A stretch of DNA of 64,000 bases. It comes from an uncultured SAR116 cluster alpha proteobacterium (GTDB lineage: Bacteria > Pseudomonadota > Alphaproteobacteria > Puniceispirillales > Puniceispirillaceae). The notes below the pieces were generated by a model. That model ran no database searches and had not been told where the DNA came from. It saw only the letters and a list, made by a program, of their open reading frames with translations. The stretch covers positions 52,865-116,864 of the forward strand of contig CABYPW010000006.1 of assembly GCA_902520885.1 (NCBI GenBank). Direction: 5' to 3'. The translations under genes and the position numbers were made by a program. This document shows, piece by piece, positions 35,256 to 44,509 of the stretch (its first letter is position 1; every line of letters starts with the position of its first letter).

Positions 35256-38200
35256 ATGGCAAGCTTAATTGATATTGGAAAATCTGGGTTACAATCCTAC
35301 CGTCAAGCTCTGGCGGTTACTGGCCAGAATATATCTAATATTAACACAGAGGGCTATAAACGCCGCTCTGCAGACTTAGAAGAGGTAATTGCAAATCAAG
35401 GCGGTATTTCTAGCACTAATGCTCAAACCGGCCTTGGAGTGCGAGTTTCTGACATTAGACGCTCTTTTGATGAATTTCTTCTGAACAAAGCTCGTAGTGC
35501 AACGTCCTATTCAGAAACAAACGAGCATTTTGTTGAGACATTAAAACAATTAGAGGATATTTTGCTTCCTGGAGATTCAAATTTAGGAGCTATGATAGCA
35601 AATTTCTTTGACGGCCTTCAGGAAATTGCCTCCTCCCCCGCAGATTTAGCTCCAAGAGTTGCCGCCCTAGAACGTGGTCATGCTGTTGCAAATTCGTTTA
35701 ATCAGCTAGCTTATTTAACTAGTGAATTAAAGCAAGGAGTGGAATTTCAAATTCAACAGGACATTAACGATATAAATGTTCTCAATGAAGAGTTGTTTAA
35801 TCTTAATTCTCAACTAAGTGGCTCTCGAAATAAGAATGCACCTAATGCTTTGCTAGACAGTAGAGACACACTTGTAAATAAGTTAAATGAGTTTGCAGAA
35901 GTTACAACAACCTTAGAACCAACAGGTGCGGCTGGGTTAACATTAGGAAATACTGGAAAAGGACCTCAACTTTTAACACCACTTAAACATGTAAAATTAG
36001 GTTTTGAGCTCATTTCTGATAAGCCTACTTTTGTAATTGAACCAGGATCCGAAAACACTCCCACTTCTCAAATTACTAATGGCTCTTTGAGGGGATTAGC
36101 AAATGCTTATGAGACGATACAGGCTGTGGAAGCATCTATTGATAATCTTGCCTACATTTTTTCTCGAGACTTAAATTCTCTCCATATGAATGGATTAGAC
36201 TTAGAGGGAAATGATGGAAGGCCACTTTTTCATACCGTATCAATGAAGACTGAAGTTAACCCCACCAATATGGGTGTTGCATCGGCAGAGGTAGAAATCA
36301 CTGATTTTAGAAAAATTGAGAACCAACCAGTAACCTTTACTTATCAAGAAGAAAAAAACCTATGGATTGGCAGAAATAATTCTAATCAAATTATTGCTCA
36401 GGGAAGAGGAACTGTAAATTTTTCAGGGTTTATTGTTAATTTTGCTGGTGACGCAAAAGAAGGTGACCAAATTTTTATTCGACCTGCTTATAATTCTGCA
36501 GCAAACATAAAATTGGCTATTAACCGAGCTGAAGATTTTGCCGCTGCATCTCGTCAATTAGTATCCTCTGATTACCGGAATGCAGGAATGGCAGAAATGT
36601 TAGCAGAAATAACTTCACTAGAAGTTCCAACGGATAATCTACCAACTATTGAGGATAGTTTTAGTAATAACCTTACAATGAACGCTGCGACAAACTTTAT
36701 TCGGAATGGTTCTGTAGCAATTATTCCAGCAAATACATCCAATATTGATTTAATAAGTATGATACAACAATCCCAACTCAGCTTTTCACTTACAGATGAC
36801 GAAATTTCATCAATAGCTTCCATGACACTTGTTGTATCATCTGAAAATGAAGGAAGTGATGGCTCATCTCTGACTTCACTGAAAAAATATGTTTTTACAG
36901 TTACTGACCCTGATGATATCGATGCTGTAATTGAAGAAGGTGCTTTATACGACGCAGAAGCTATAGCCAAATTGTTAAACTTTGGCCTAATAAGGGCTGA
37001 TGGATTTGATTTAGTTTCTGCTGGAGGTGTAGAGAATTGGGTCGCAGATGGAATTAGTTATAGCATACAAGATTTTGGCGGTTTTGCCTCAGGAAAAGGC
37101 AATCAACTTACCTTCGCCCTCGCGAACGATCAATTTACACAAGATTCAGAAATATATGCAAACAGCCAAAATTTAAATGGGACACTTACATTAAGAAATG
37201 ATGATATTTCATCCGTACAAATCTTTACAAGGGAAGGTCGTCATGTAGCTGGCAGTCGCCTAGATGATATTCAGTATAAAGAACTATTTGTTCCTGAAAA
37301 TGGTTTTAATGAAAATGCAACCTATAGGAGTGATTATCTAAACCTTAGCGAAGAAAAAGGTTACCTGGGTATGACCAGCGTTTACAAGTCGAGTGAAAAT
37401 AACCCATTGATAAACGTCTCTAACACTGAGCAGGATACTGTTATTTCTTTTAACATAGATTTTGTGGATGGAGTGGACACTACAGAAACAAGCTTTGATG
37501 GAAAGAAAGCAGGTGCAAGTGCTTCTTTCTATCAAATCACTTTGGACGATGGCGTAAACACCCCGATTAATAAAACCATTTATCAAGGGCAAGTTGCTGG
37601 TAACAGCTCTACAGATATTGCGAAAGCTATGACCTCTGCGCTTAGAAACGAAGCGCCCATATCTGTTCTTACTGGCTCTGCTATTTTACTTGATGAGCAA
37701 CAAATCAATCCGCCTAGCGATTTTATAGCGCCAAATGATGGAGAGACCACATCATTTCTTACAAATAACATTCGATATAGTCTTACCAACAATAATGGGG
37801 AAATATCAGTTTCCGGCGGTCCATCAAATGCTTTATCAACTCTTACCTATGATAGCGATAACAATCAAGTCACCTTTGTAGTTTCAACCGAGCCTGAGGA
37901 TGGAGATAGTGTAATTGTTCAATTTGAAGAACAAGAATATACCCTTACTATGGTTAATGGTGAGATTGAGGTTACAGGGGGTGAAGAGGATAGGTTAACA
38001 GCTTATTTTAATTCCAATCTGTCGATCTCTGTTACAGAAGAAGTTAGCCAGATGGACTTAAATGAGACTAAAACTGTTCGATTTGAGGGGGTTGATTATA
38101 ATATAATAAAAGATGCTAGTGGAAGTTTAAGCGTCACAGGGGGAACCGATAATGCCCTTAGTTTGGATATTGCATATGATAGCACAACTGGAATTGCTGA

Positions 38201-40487
38201 AATTAATTCAGAGATAAGGCAGATAAAAGTAATTTCAAATGATGGAAGTCTTACCGCTGCTAAAATTTTAATACCAGGAGTCGATGCTGAGGCTGAAGAT
38301 ATAAACGGAAATTTTGAAGCAGCCATGCGATTTGGTCTTGTTACAAATACCCAAGTTCCATTTAAAAACTATGGTTTTTACGATAATTCCTCAACGGACA
38401 CTACAATCTCAGAAACAAAGTCAGAATTGGAGACTTGGACTCTGTCAAGTTTTGACGAAGATTTTTTCTCCGACCTCGCCTCAGATGGTGCAGGTGGAAT
38501 ATTAAATATAGATCTTGGAGAACTTGAGGAAACACGTATTTCATCTCAGTCTTTAAATATAACTCAAACCTCTTCTGATAATTTACCCATTATTCAGGAA
38601 CTTACAGGATTCGGTGAGAGTGAAATTGCCTATTATGCTGGAAAAACGCTAACACTAAATGATGGAAACGGTGCACAAATTGAAGTAGCTTTTCCTATTA
38701 GCGGGACAATAGAAACCCTTGCAGACGTTGTTACCGCAGTCACTAACGAAATATCGGCTTACAATGCTAATAACAGCACTGATCTCAAGTTTGTTGCTAC
38801 AGCAGGAACAGACTCTATAATTTTAACAGACGTCGTTAACGGCGGAACAGCAAGTGCGACCGCTACATTGACACAGGATTTATCATCATTTTCTGTTTAC
38901 ATTCCAGCAGGTGTAAACACTAATGCAGAGCTTGCCGACCTGTTGAAAAACGAAATTTCCTCAAAACTAGTAGATTCATCGGGTATGTATATAGACTTAG
39001 ATGGTAATACTATCTCGAACTCGTCTGACGCAATTTCAAAATGGAGCCCAATTGATAATTTAGGCGTTCAGCAAGATGATACAAATATTCTTTTAACCTT
39101 CGATCGTGAGGCAAATAGTGAATTTGACGATGCAGAAATCACTTTTACAGTCACAGGGGATAATGGCTTAGTTCAGGAAGCCCCTACCCGTACAACTGGA
39201 ATACGTGTTATTTCAGATTTCAATGACGACAATATAAGTAATTTGGAGAATAAGGCATTAGCAATAAGCAACGGTTCCTCTACTTTGTTATTAGAGATTG
39301 ACTCTCCACCACAAGATTTAGAAACACTCGTAGAATATATTCAGGCTCATGAAGACTACGACCAATTATCAATAGTCGTGCGCGCAGGAACTGATACACT
39401 CGTTTTTGAAGATGAAAACTCAGGTGAGCCTTTAATAGAAAAATTGAGCGTAAAAATCATTGACGGCTATCCACTAGATTACAATATTCGGAGGGAAGAT
39501 GACCAAATTATTACAACCTCTCCAACTGGGAATACAGCTGATATTAATGTTTCAGCAACCTCCTCTAGCGTAATTGGTGAGCGCATAACCTTATCTGATT
39601 TACCTGACGAAGATCTAATATTAGTTCTATCTGGAAGTGGAACAAAAAAAGTTTCAGCTACTTATGATATCAATCCAGAAACGACTCCAACCATCGAGCG
39701 CGATGTTACAGTAAAAATTGTATCACAAGTTGATATTCATGAAGTAATTATTCCAGATGTTACCATATTAAGTGACCTATTCGTGCTAGATAAAATGGTA
39801 GTAGACGCAAGCTCAGTCACAGATATGGAAGAATTAGTTGAGGCTATTCAAGACGACGATAATTATCAAGATTTGCCATTTTTTGTCTCATCAAATGACG
39901 AGTCAACAGGTCTAATATTTACATATAAAATGCAAGGACTTCAAGAGCCTGTTTATGTTTCGAGTGATGATAAGATTTTCTATCCTGACAGAATCACAGA
40001 AACAGAGACTACCCCTATAGTCGAATTCATTGATACTGAGACAAATACATCTTTGGCAACAAGATATTTAGATGCCGCTGGTAGAACGGAAGCAATGGGT
40101 TACAAAATTGATTTAGATGGTAAGGCTGCTTACGACGATAAATTTTTCATTGCCTCTAACGAAAAAGGGGTTGGAGACAATAGAAATATTAACGCTATAA
40201 TCGCACGCCAAAACTCAGATGCAGATGGCAGTAATACGGGTGGTTTCCAAGAGATATTCGGATCAATCATAACAAGCCTCGGGTCAAAAGTTCAAACTAG
40301 TGAATTTGCAGCCGAGGCAGCTGCTTCTGTTAAGAATGCAAGTCTAGAAGCAGAGGCTTCTTTTTCTGGTGTAAATCTTGATACGGAGGCTTCGAAGCTG
40401 ATTGAGTTGCAACAAGCTTATCAAGCCTCAGCTCGCATTCTTTCTACTGCTAGAGAATTATTCGATACCCTAATCAACTCTGTCTAG
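35256..40487 (+). CDS. flgK: Giant hook-filament junction protein FlgK (1743 aa)
   Basis: The N-terminus (SLIDIGKSGLQSYRQALAVTGQNISNINTEGYKRRS) and C-terminus (ASFSGVNLDTEASKLIELQQAYQASARILSTARELFDTLINSV) are typical FlgK, and residues about 1-450 follow the family, including the FFDGLQEIASSPADL and LLDSRDTLVNKLNEF segments. Enteric FlgK is about 550 aa. The extra 1100-1200 residues are Asp/Thr/Ser-rich beta-type sequence with at least one tandem repeat set (37768-38148). FlgK joins hook to filament, so a bulge of extra domains is expected at the junction. Continuous open frame, AGGAG ribosome site. Confidence 0.94.
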   Translation: MASLIDIGKSGLQSYRQALAVTGQNISNINTEGYKRRSADLEEVIANQGGISSTNAQTGLGVRVSDIRRSFDEFLLNKARSATSYSETNEHFVETLKQLEDILLPGDSNLGAMIANFFDGLQEIASSPADLAPRVAALERGHAVANSFNQLAYLTSELKQGVEFQIQQDINDINVLNEELFNLNSQLSGSRNKNAPNALLDSRDTLVNKLNEFAEVTTTLEPTGAAGLTLGNTGKGPQLLTPLKHVKLGFELISDKPTFVIEPGSENTPTSQITNGSLRGLANAYETIQAVEASIDNLAYIFSRDLNSLHMNGLDLEGNDGRPLFHTVSMKTEVNPTNMGVASAEVEITDFRKIENQPVTFTYQEEKNLWIGRNNSNQIIAQGRGTVNFSGFIVNFAGDAKEGDQIFIRPAYNSAANIKLAINRAEDFAAASRQLVSSDYRNAGMAEMLAEITSLEVPTDNLPTIEDSFSNNLTMNAATNFIRNGSVAIIPANTSNIDLISMIQQSQLSFSLTDDEISSIASMTLVVSSENEGSDGSSLTSLKKYVFTVTDPDDIDAVIEEGALYDAEAIAKLLNFGLIRADGFDLVSAGGVENWVADGISYSIQDFGGFASGKGNQLTFALANDQFTQDSEIYANSQNLNGTLTLRNDDISSVQIFTREGRHVAGSRLDDIQYKELFVPENGFNENATYRSDYLNLSEEKGYLGMTSVYKSSENNPLINVSNTEQDTVISFNIDFVDGVDTTETSFDGKKAGASASFYQITLDDGVNTPINKTIYQGQVAGNSSTDIAKAMTSALRNEAPISVLTGSAILLDEQQINPPSDFIAPNDGETTSFLTNNIRYSLTNNNGEISVSGGPSNALSTLTYDSDNNQVTFVVSTEPEDGDSVIVQFEEQEYTLTMVNGEIEVTGGEEDRLTAYFNSNLSISVTEEVSQMDLNETKTVRFEGVDYNIIKDASGSLSVTGGTDNALSLDIAYDSTTGIAEINSEIRQIKVISNDGSLTAAKILIPGVDAEAEDINGNFEAAMRFGLVTNTQVPFKNYGFYDNSSTDTTISETKSELETWTLSSFDEDFFSDLASDGAGGILNIDLGELEETRISSQSLNITQTSSDNLPIIQELTGFGESEIAYYAGKTLTLNDGNGAQIEVAFPISGTIETLADVVTAVTNEISAYNANNSTDLKFVATAGTDSIILTDVVNGGTASATATLTQDLSSFSVYIPAGVNTNAELADLLKNEISSKLVDSSGMYIDLDGNTISNSSDAISKWSPIDNLGVQQDDTNILLTFDREANSEFDDAEITFTVTGDNGLVQEAPTRTTGIRVISDFNDDNISNLENKALAISNGSSTLLLEIDSPPQDLETLVEYIQAHEDYDQLSIVVRAGTDTLVFEDENSGEPLIEKLSVKIIDGYPLDYNIRREDDQIITTSPTGNTADINVSATSSSVIGERITLSDLPDEDLILVLSGSGTKKVSATYDINPETTPTIERDVTVKIVSQVDIHEVIIPDVTILSDLFVLDKMVVDASSVTDMEELVEAIQDDDNYQDLPFFVSSNDESTGLIFTYKMQGLQEPVYVSSDDKIFYPDRITETETTPIVEFIDTETNTSLATRYLDAAGRTEAMGYKIDLDGKAAYDDKFFIASNEKGVGDNRNINAIIARQNSDADGSNTGGFQEIFGSIITSLGSKVQTSEFAAEAAASVKNASLEAEASFSGVNLDTEASKLIELQQAYQASARILSTARELFDTLINSV
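37768..38148 (+). repeat. Three degenerate tandem repeats in the FlgK insert
   Basis: The translated motif 'Y-x-L/I-x-x-x-x-G-x-I/L-x-V-T/S-G-G-x-x-x-x-L' occurs at about 37770 (YSLTNNNGEISVSGG), 37936 (YTLTMVNGEIEVTGG) and 38095 (YNIIKDASGSLSVTGG). The period is about 160 nt (53-54 codons), suggesting tandem duplication of a small beta unit. DNA identity between copies is low, so the duplication is old. Confidence 0.7.
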
Positions 40488-40497
40488 GAATTTTATT

Positions 40498-41400
40498 ATG
40501 CAAATCAGCACTAAATTATTTAATCAGCAAACTCTCGAGCGCCTTAGTGACTTGCATGGCGAAATACAAAACCGTCAAGCGCGAATAGCTACAGGAAAAG
40601 ATTTATTAAAGGCTTCTGACGACCCAATAGCAGCAGTTAACATTTCAGTCGCCAAGGAACAAAAACAGGAATTGGCTCGGTATTTAGATAATATCGATAG
40701 AGCAAAAAATAAACTTGAACTTGCTGATGGCGCAATGGAACAAACCGTAAATATCCTAACCCGAATTTATGAACTTACGATCCAAGCTGAGAATGATATT
40801 CATGTGGCTTCAGACCGGTCAGCCATTAAAATGGAAATTTCACAACTTAAGGATGCGATGTTTCAGGTTGTTAATACTGAAGATGCCTCCGGACAGGCAC
40901 TATTTGCAGGATATAAAGTAAATAAAAATGCATTTGCCAAAGACCTTGATGGCAATATCCAATATATGGGTGATAGAGGACAGAACTATTTAAAAATTGC
41001 TGAAAATATGACAATCATTACTGGTATTGACGGTGCCACTGCTTTCCTCAGAGTTCCCTCTGAAAATGACCACAAAAGTGTTTTTAGAGTTATTGAAGCA
41101 ATTGAGGATGCTTTTGATGATGGAGATTTCCCTGACGTAGCAATTACAGACCTTCAAAGAGGTATAGAGCATTTTAGTCTTCAACAAACATATATCGGCG
41201 CACAATTAAACAAAGCTAATATTCAAGAAGAAGCATTACAACGCAGACAAATTGTTATGTCTGAGAACCTCACAAAACTAGAGGATGCCGATATAACCAA
41301 GCTAGTAACTGAATTACAAACAATGCTTGTGAATAGGGACGCAGCTACACAAGCCTTTGCTAAAATCGGGCAGCAAAGCCTATTCGACTTTCTTAGATAA
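40498..41400 (+). CDS. flgL: Hook-filament junction protein FlgL
   Basis: A 300-residue flagellin-like protein of normal size. N-terminal D0/D1 (QISTKLFNQQTLERLSDLHGEIQNRQARIATGKDLLKASDDPIAAVNISVAKEQKQEL) and C-terminal helix (DADITKLVTELQTMLVNRDAATQAFAKIGQQSLFDFL) are characteristic. It forms the second junction layer between FlgK and the filament. Unlike FlgE and FlgK it carries no large insertion. It follows flgK by 10 nt and ends the flgG-flgL unit. Confidence 0.95.
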   Translation: MQISTKLFNQQTLERLSDLHGEIQNRQARIATGKDLLKASDDPIAAVNISVAKEQKQELARYLDNIDRAKNKLELADGAMEQTVNILTRIYELTIQAENDIHVASDRSAIKMEISQLKDAMFQVVNTEDASGQALFAGYKVNKNAFAKDLDGNIQYMGDRGQNYLKIAENMTIITGIDGATAFLRVPSENDHKSVFRVIEAIEDAFDDGDFPDVAITDLQRGIEHFSLQQTYIGAQLNKANIQEEALQRRQIVMSENLTKLEDADITKLVTELQTMLVNRDAATQAFAKIGQQSLFDFLR

Positions 41401-41409
41401 AACTGAATG

Positions 41410-41426
41410 ATGGCACAATTTTTGCA
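41410..41426 (+). promoter_or_regulatory. Sigma-54 promoter for the radical SAM cassette
   Basis: Reads ATGGCACAATTTTTGCA: TGGCAC and TTGCA with correct GG-N10-GC spacing. It starts 10 nt after the flgL stop. Predicted start near 41437, 29 nt before the gene at 41466 and in the centre of an 18-bp palindrome. Confidence 0.8.
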
Positions 41427-41428
41427 AC

Positions 41429-41446
41429 TTTTTTATCGATAAAAAA
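41429..41446. repeat. Perfect 18-bp palindrome at the predicted start site
   Basis: TTTTTTATCGATAAAAAA is self-complementary over its full length. It directly follows the -12 box at 41410-41426. It could be a repressor site or an easily melted start region; too AT-rich to act as a terminator stem. Confidence 0.6.
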
Positions 41447-41465
41447 TAGTTTTGCAGAGAGTTTA

Positions 41466-41780
41466 ATGTTTCACATAAATTATGAAGAACAGTTAAATGC
41501 GTTTGAAAATGACCTTCAAGAAAAACTGCGCGGTCATTCTATGGAGAATGGTTTTTTGAATTTATGGGTACCTGACCCAGATGTCGTAAGTTCAATTTTA
41601 AATATGTGGGACGCTGCATCATGTGCAGAAATAGATAAACTTAGAGTAGATATTAAAAATGAACTTATTAATGAGAAACAACTTTCGGAGCTAAAGCAGT
41701 TTCTCAGTACTAATGCAACTGTAAATTATACTTTTAATCAAAATAAAGAATGTTACGAAGTTACTATGGAGAGTATTTGA
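41466..41780 (+). CDS. Unrecognised 104-aa protein, first gene of radical SAM cassette
   Basis: A 104-residue, acidic, mainly helical protein without signal peptide or membrane helix: MFHINYEEQLNAFENDL ... FLNLWVPDPDVVSSILNMWDAASCAEIDKLRVDIKNELINEKQLSELKQFL. No family recognised. It follows a sigma-54 promoter and overlaps the next gene by one base, so it is expressed with the radical SAM gene downstream. It could be a small partner or substrate-binding protein for that enzyme, but no precursor-peptide features (core rich in Cys, Ser, Gly) are visible. GAGAG ribosome site. Confidence 0.65.
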   Translation: MFHINYEEQLNAFENDLQEKLRGHSMENGFLNLWVPDPDVVSSILNMWDAASCAEIDKLRVDIKNELINEKQLSELKQFLSTNATVNYTFNQNKECYEVTMESI

Positions 41781-42472
41781 TGAATGCTATCACTGACACT
41801 CGTCGCATAAACGAAACAACATATACGCCAATTTCATTTAAAGTTGAGAATGAAAATATTTGCATTGAGGTTTCAGTTACTGATTCTAGAATTCATGAAT
41901 TATCAATAAAAGGAAAAACAAACCCGTTATCAAGAGAAATTGGAAAGATATTAACTCATGAGTTACAAGGATTACCTTTAGCAGACTTTCTTTCAATGGG
42001 AAGTATGATTCTGCTTGAAAAAAACAAAGAGGAATTCTGCAATGAAATAGTATCCGGGATCCAGCTTGTCTCAAATAGCCCTGACATTATTCAACAAATC
42101 GATAAACTGATTAAAACAGAACTATCCCAGAAGATTTCAGCGTCAGAACTAAGAGGAGACATATCTGTAGAACCAGTTCCTCTGTTCAAACCAGACTGGT
42201 GGGTCGAAATTTCACCTGAAGAAAAAAAAGAAATACTTCAAACTAAGATTTCAAAACTAACAAAAACAAAAAATAAAAAAAGTACTAACCTCAACGTTGA
42301 AATTGTAGACCGTCATGATCGAATTTTTTGCCATTTCGATGATGAAATAAATGTAAATGAAAAACCAAATATAATTTTTAATATTGAACGTCAACTCTCA
42401 AATAGTCTTGGTTTTGAGCTAGAACTTTTCTGTTTAGAAAAAAAAGATGTACATAAATTACGTCGCCTTTAG
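41780..42472 (+). CDS. Unrecognised protein coupled to the radical SAM gene
   Basis: About 230 residues from ATG 41780, which overlaps the previous stop (TGATG). No signal peptide or membrane helix. The N-terminal half has a beta-rich start (TYTPISFKVENENICIEVSVTDSRIHELSIKGKTNPLSREIGKIL) and a helical middle (ISPEEKKEILQTKISKLTK), then a C-terminal beta domain (LNVEIVDRHDRIFCHFDDEINV). I do not recognise a family. It lies 11 nt before the radical SAM gene. The first half faintly recalls NifU-like scaffold folds but lacks their cysteines, so I do not assign it. Confidence 0.65.
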   Translation: MNAITDTRRINETTYTPISFKVENENICIEVSVTDSRIHELSIKGKTNPLSREIGKILTHELQGLPLADFLSMGSMILLEKNKEEFCNEIVSGIQLVSNSPDIIQQIDKLIKTELSQKISASELRGDISVEPVPLFKPDWWVEISPEEKKEILQTKISKLTKTKNKKSTNLNVEIVDRHDRIFCHFDDEINVNEKPNIIFNIERQLSNSLGFELELFCLEKKDVHKLRRL

Positions 42473-42483
42473 GAACTAAAAAT

Positions 42484-43608
42484 ATGTCTGAAATGAATGA
42501 ACACGTAGACCTAATATTAGATGGCACCAAGGTCGCTTGGCACAGAGAACGCATAAATGATTGGAAAAATGGAAAAAGAATTGCGCCAATCACTATTGAT
42601 ATGGCTCTTACCAGAGCGTGTAATTATGCTTGTCACTTTTGCTACGCAATGTTGCAGGAAAATGATAGAAAAAAAATCACATCTGAAGTAATGGATGATT
42701 TTCTAGAAGATTGCAAAGAAATCGGCGTCAAGGGGATAAGCTTTGTTTCTGACGGCGAGAGTACCATATCTCCACATTTTATGCACTCTTGTAAAAAGGG
42801 GCATGAACTTGGTTTATCTATGGCGGTAGGCACTAACGGTTTTGTGCTAACTAAAAGAAAACTTGAAGAATTACTCCCAACACTTACATATTTACGGATC
42901 AATATTTCAGCTGGCGAACGTGACCGCTATGCAGAAATCATGGGCACAAAGCCAGAGTATTTTGATCGTGTCTGCGAAAATATTAGAGAAATGGTTTCTA
43001 TAAAAAAGGAGCGTAATCTTGATGTTACTATAGGGATGCAAATGGTATTGATGCCAGAGTATGAGGATCAGATACTCCCACTAGCAAATCTTGGAAAAGA
43101 ACTTCGCCCTGATTATTTAGTAATTAAGCATTGTTCAGATAATGAAGATGGTGACTTAGGTGTAGACTACTCTGCTTACGAAGCGTTGAAAAATAAACTT
43201 AGGGAAGCCGAGGCTTTATCTGACCAAGAATATAAATGCATAGTAAAATGGTCCAAAATTAATGCAAACGGTGCCAGAAGCTATAAACAGTGCTATGGTG
43301 CCCCATTTATATTGCAAATGTCTGGAAGTGGACTAATTGCTCCCTGTGGTATGTTATTTAACGAGAAATATAAAAAATTTCATATTGGTAATATATGTGA
43401 GAATCGTTTTAAAGATATCTGGAATTCAGATAGATACTGGCAAGTGATGAATCATCTCTCAGGGCCTAACTTTAATGCTCAAAGAATGTGTGGCTCATTA
43501 TGTTTGCAACACAAAACAAACGAATTCCTAGACAAATTTGTTCAAAACTCCTTCCCAGATGAGATGCTCAATGTCTCAAAAGAGCCCGCACATGTTAACT
43601 TCATTTAA
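42484..43608 (+). CDS. Radical SAM enzyme with SPASM-like C-terminal cluster domain
   Basis: A 374-residue protein. The radical SAM CxxxCxxC motif is C46, C50, C53 (RACNYACHFCYA), coordinating the SAM-binding 4Fe-4S cluster. A (beta/alpha) barrel follows with GISFVSDGEST at 84-94. The C-terminus has SPASM-type cysteines C270, C288, C305, C336, C340 (CYGAPF, APCGM, GNIC, MCGSLC) for extra clusters. Such enzymes modify peptides, proteins or sugars by hydrogen abstraction. Substrate unknown. It lies in a sigma-54 operon straight after flgL and overlaps a PhyH-type dioxygenase gene, so modification of a flagellar protein or its glycan is plausible. Confidence 0.85.
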   Translation: MSEMNEHVDLILDGTKVAWHRERINDWKNGKRIAPITIDMALTRACNYACHFCYAMLQENDRKKITSEVMDDFLEDCKEIGVKGISFVSDGESTISPHFMHSCKKGHELGLSMAVGTNGFVLTKRKLEELLPTLTYLRINISAGERDRYAEIMGTKPEYFDRVCENIREMVSIKKERNLDVTIGMQMVLMPEYEDQILPLANLGKELRPDYLVIKHCSDNEDGDLGVDYSAYEALKNKLREAEALSDQEYKCIVKWSKINANGARSYKQCYGAPFILQMSGSGLIAPCGMLFNEKYKKFHIGNICENRFKDIWNSDRYWQVMNHLSGPNFNAQRMCGSLCLQHKTNEFLDKFVQNSFPDEMLNVSKEPAHVNFI

Positions 43609-44353
43609 TAACCAAAAACAACAAATAGAACACTCACAAACCTTGTCTTTTGCAGAGCGAGGATTCGCTATATTACCTTCCCTTTATGAAAAGGAATTGG
43701 AGGTTCTGCGTACTATAATTCGTAAAAAATATATTAAAACCTTGGAAGATTTCCATATTTTTGATTTTACAAATGATGAATTTAAGCAACCATTTAACTA
43801 TCATAATCTATCTATTGAAAATCATTCGGAAATTTGGGGGAAACAACAAAGAATTTTTTCTGAATATGAAAGCGAAGAATTTTTAAAATTTTCACTATTT
43901 GATTACCTTAAAAATAAGTTTGGTTTTTTGAAAGTTGCTGACATTGAGGGTATTGGATATCCAGAAATTTACTGGAGGATTGTTAGGCCAAATAAAACAG
44001 AAGATGTTTCAGGAATACATGCAGATAGTTGGTTTTTTACTCATACCAACAAAATGACACCTAAAGAGCAAGACAATCTATTAAAAATCTGGATACCAAT
44101 TGAAGTTTTGCCAAATGAAGGTGGTTTAGGGGTTTACCCAGGGTCCCACTTAAAGGAATGGGATTACGATACCGTTAAAAAGGATGGTCGTATCAAACCT
44201 AAGTTAAATTATTTACCAAACCATGAAAAAATATTATTGCCATTAAAACCGGGAGAACCCGTGATTTTTGACAAAAACCTTTTACATTATGGTGTCTCTC
44301 ATAAAGCAGACTACACTAGAGTAAGCATAGAATTTGCCATTCAAGTATCTTAA
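43592..44353 (+). CDS. PhyH-type Fe(II)/2-oxoglutarate dioxygenase
   Basis: About 253 residues from ATG 43592 (alternative ATG 43571). The phytanoyl-CoA dioxygenase fold is indicated by the iron-binding HxD at H143/D145 (SGIHADSWFF), a distal histidine (H232 in KNLLHYGVSH) and a 2-oxoglutarate-binding arginine (R243 in YTRVSIEF), with PNEGGLGVYPGSH between them. Members hydroxylate small molecules, including sugars and amino acids. The start lies inside the radical SAM gene (17 nt overlap), so the two are translated together and may act in sequence on one substrate. Confidence 0.82.
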   Translation: MLTSFNNQKQQIEHSQTLSFAERGFAILPSLYEKELEVLRTIIRKKYIKTLEDFHIFDFTNDEFKQPFNYHNLSIENHSEIWGKQQRIFSEYESEEFLKFSLFDYLKNKFGFLKVADIEGIGYPEIYWRIVRPNKTEDVSGIHADSWFFTHTNKMTPKEQDNLLKIWIPIEVLPNEGGLGVYPGSHLKEWDYDTVKKDGRIKPKLNYLPNHEKILLPLKPGEPVIFDKNLLHYGVSHKADYTRVSIEFAIQVS

Positions 44354-44509
44354 AGAACTTCTCTTGAAAATAATAAGTATTTAAAAAAGAACAATATGTT
44401 CCAATTTTATCCGCAAAAAAGAAATTTAGTTTTAAAAATAAATTATATTTCAAATATGTATCGTTTTTAAAGAACAAAAAATATAATGTTGCTCTAAAAG
44501 ATACTCACA
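44354..44509. other. Convergent intergenic stretch without features
   Basis: A 156-nt AT-rich gap between the PhyH-type gene (plus) and the nucleotidyltransferase (minus). I see no ORF, no hairpin followed by a T-run and no promoter motif in it. Transcripts from both sides end here or run into each other. Confidence 0.5.

Noticed and set aside
41429..41446. Terminator after flgL
   Set aside because: The palindrome has only two G/C bases in its centre and no loop, so it would not form a stable terminator stem.
41780..42472. NifU/IscU-like scaffold domain
   Set aside because: Only a vague resemblance in the N-terminal strand-helix pattern; none of the cluster-binding cysteines is present.
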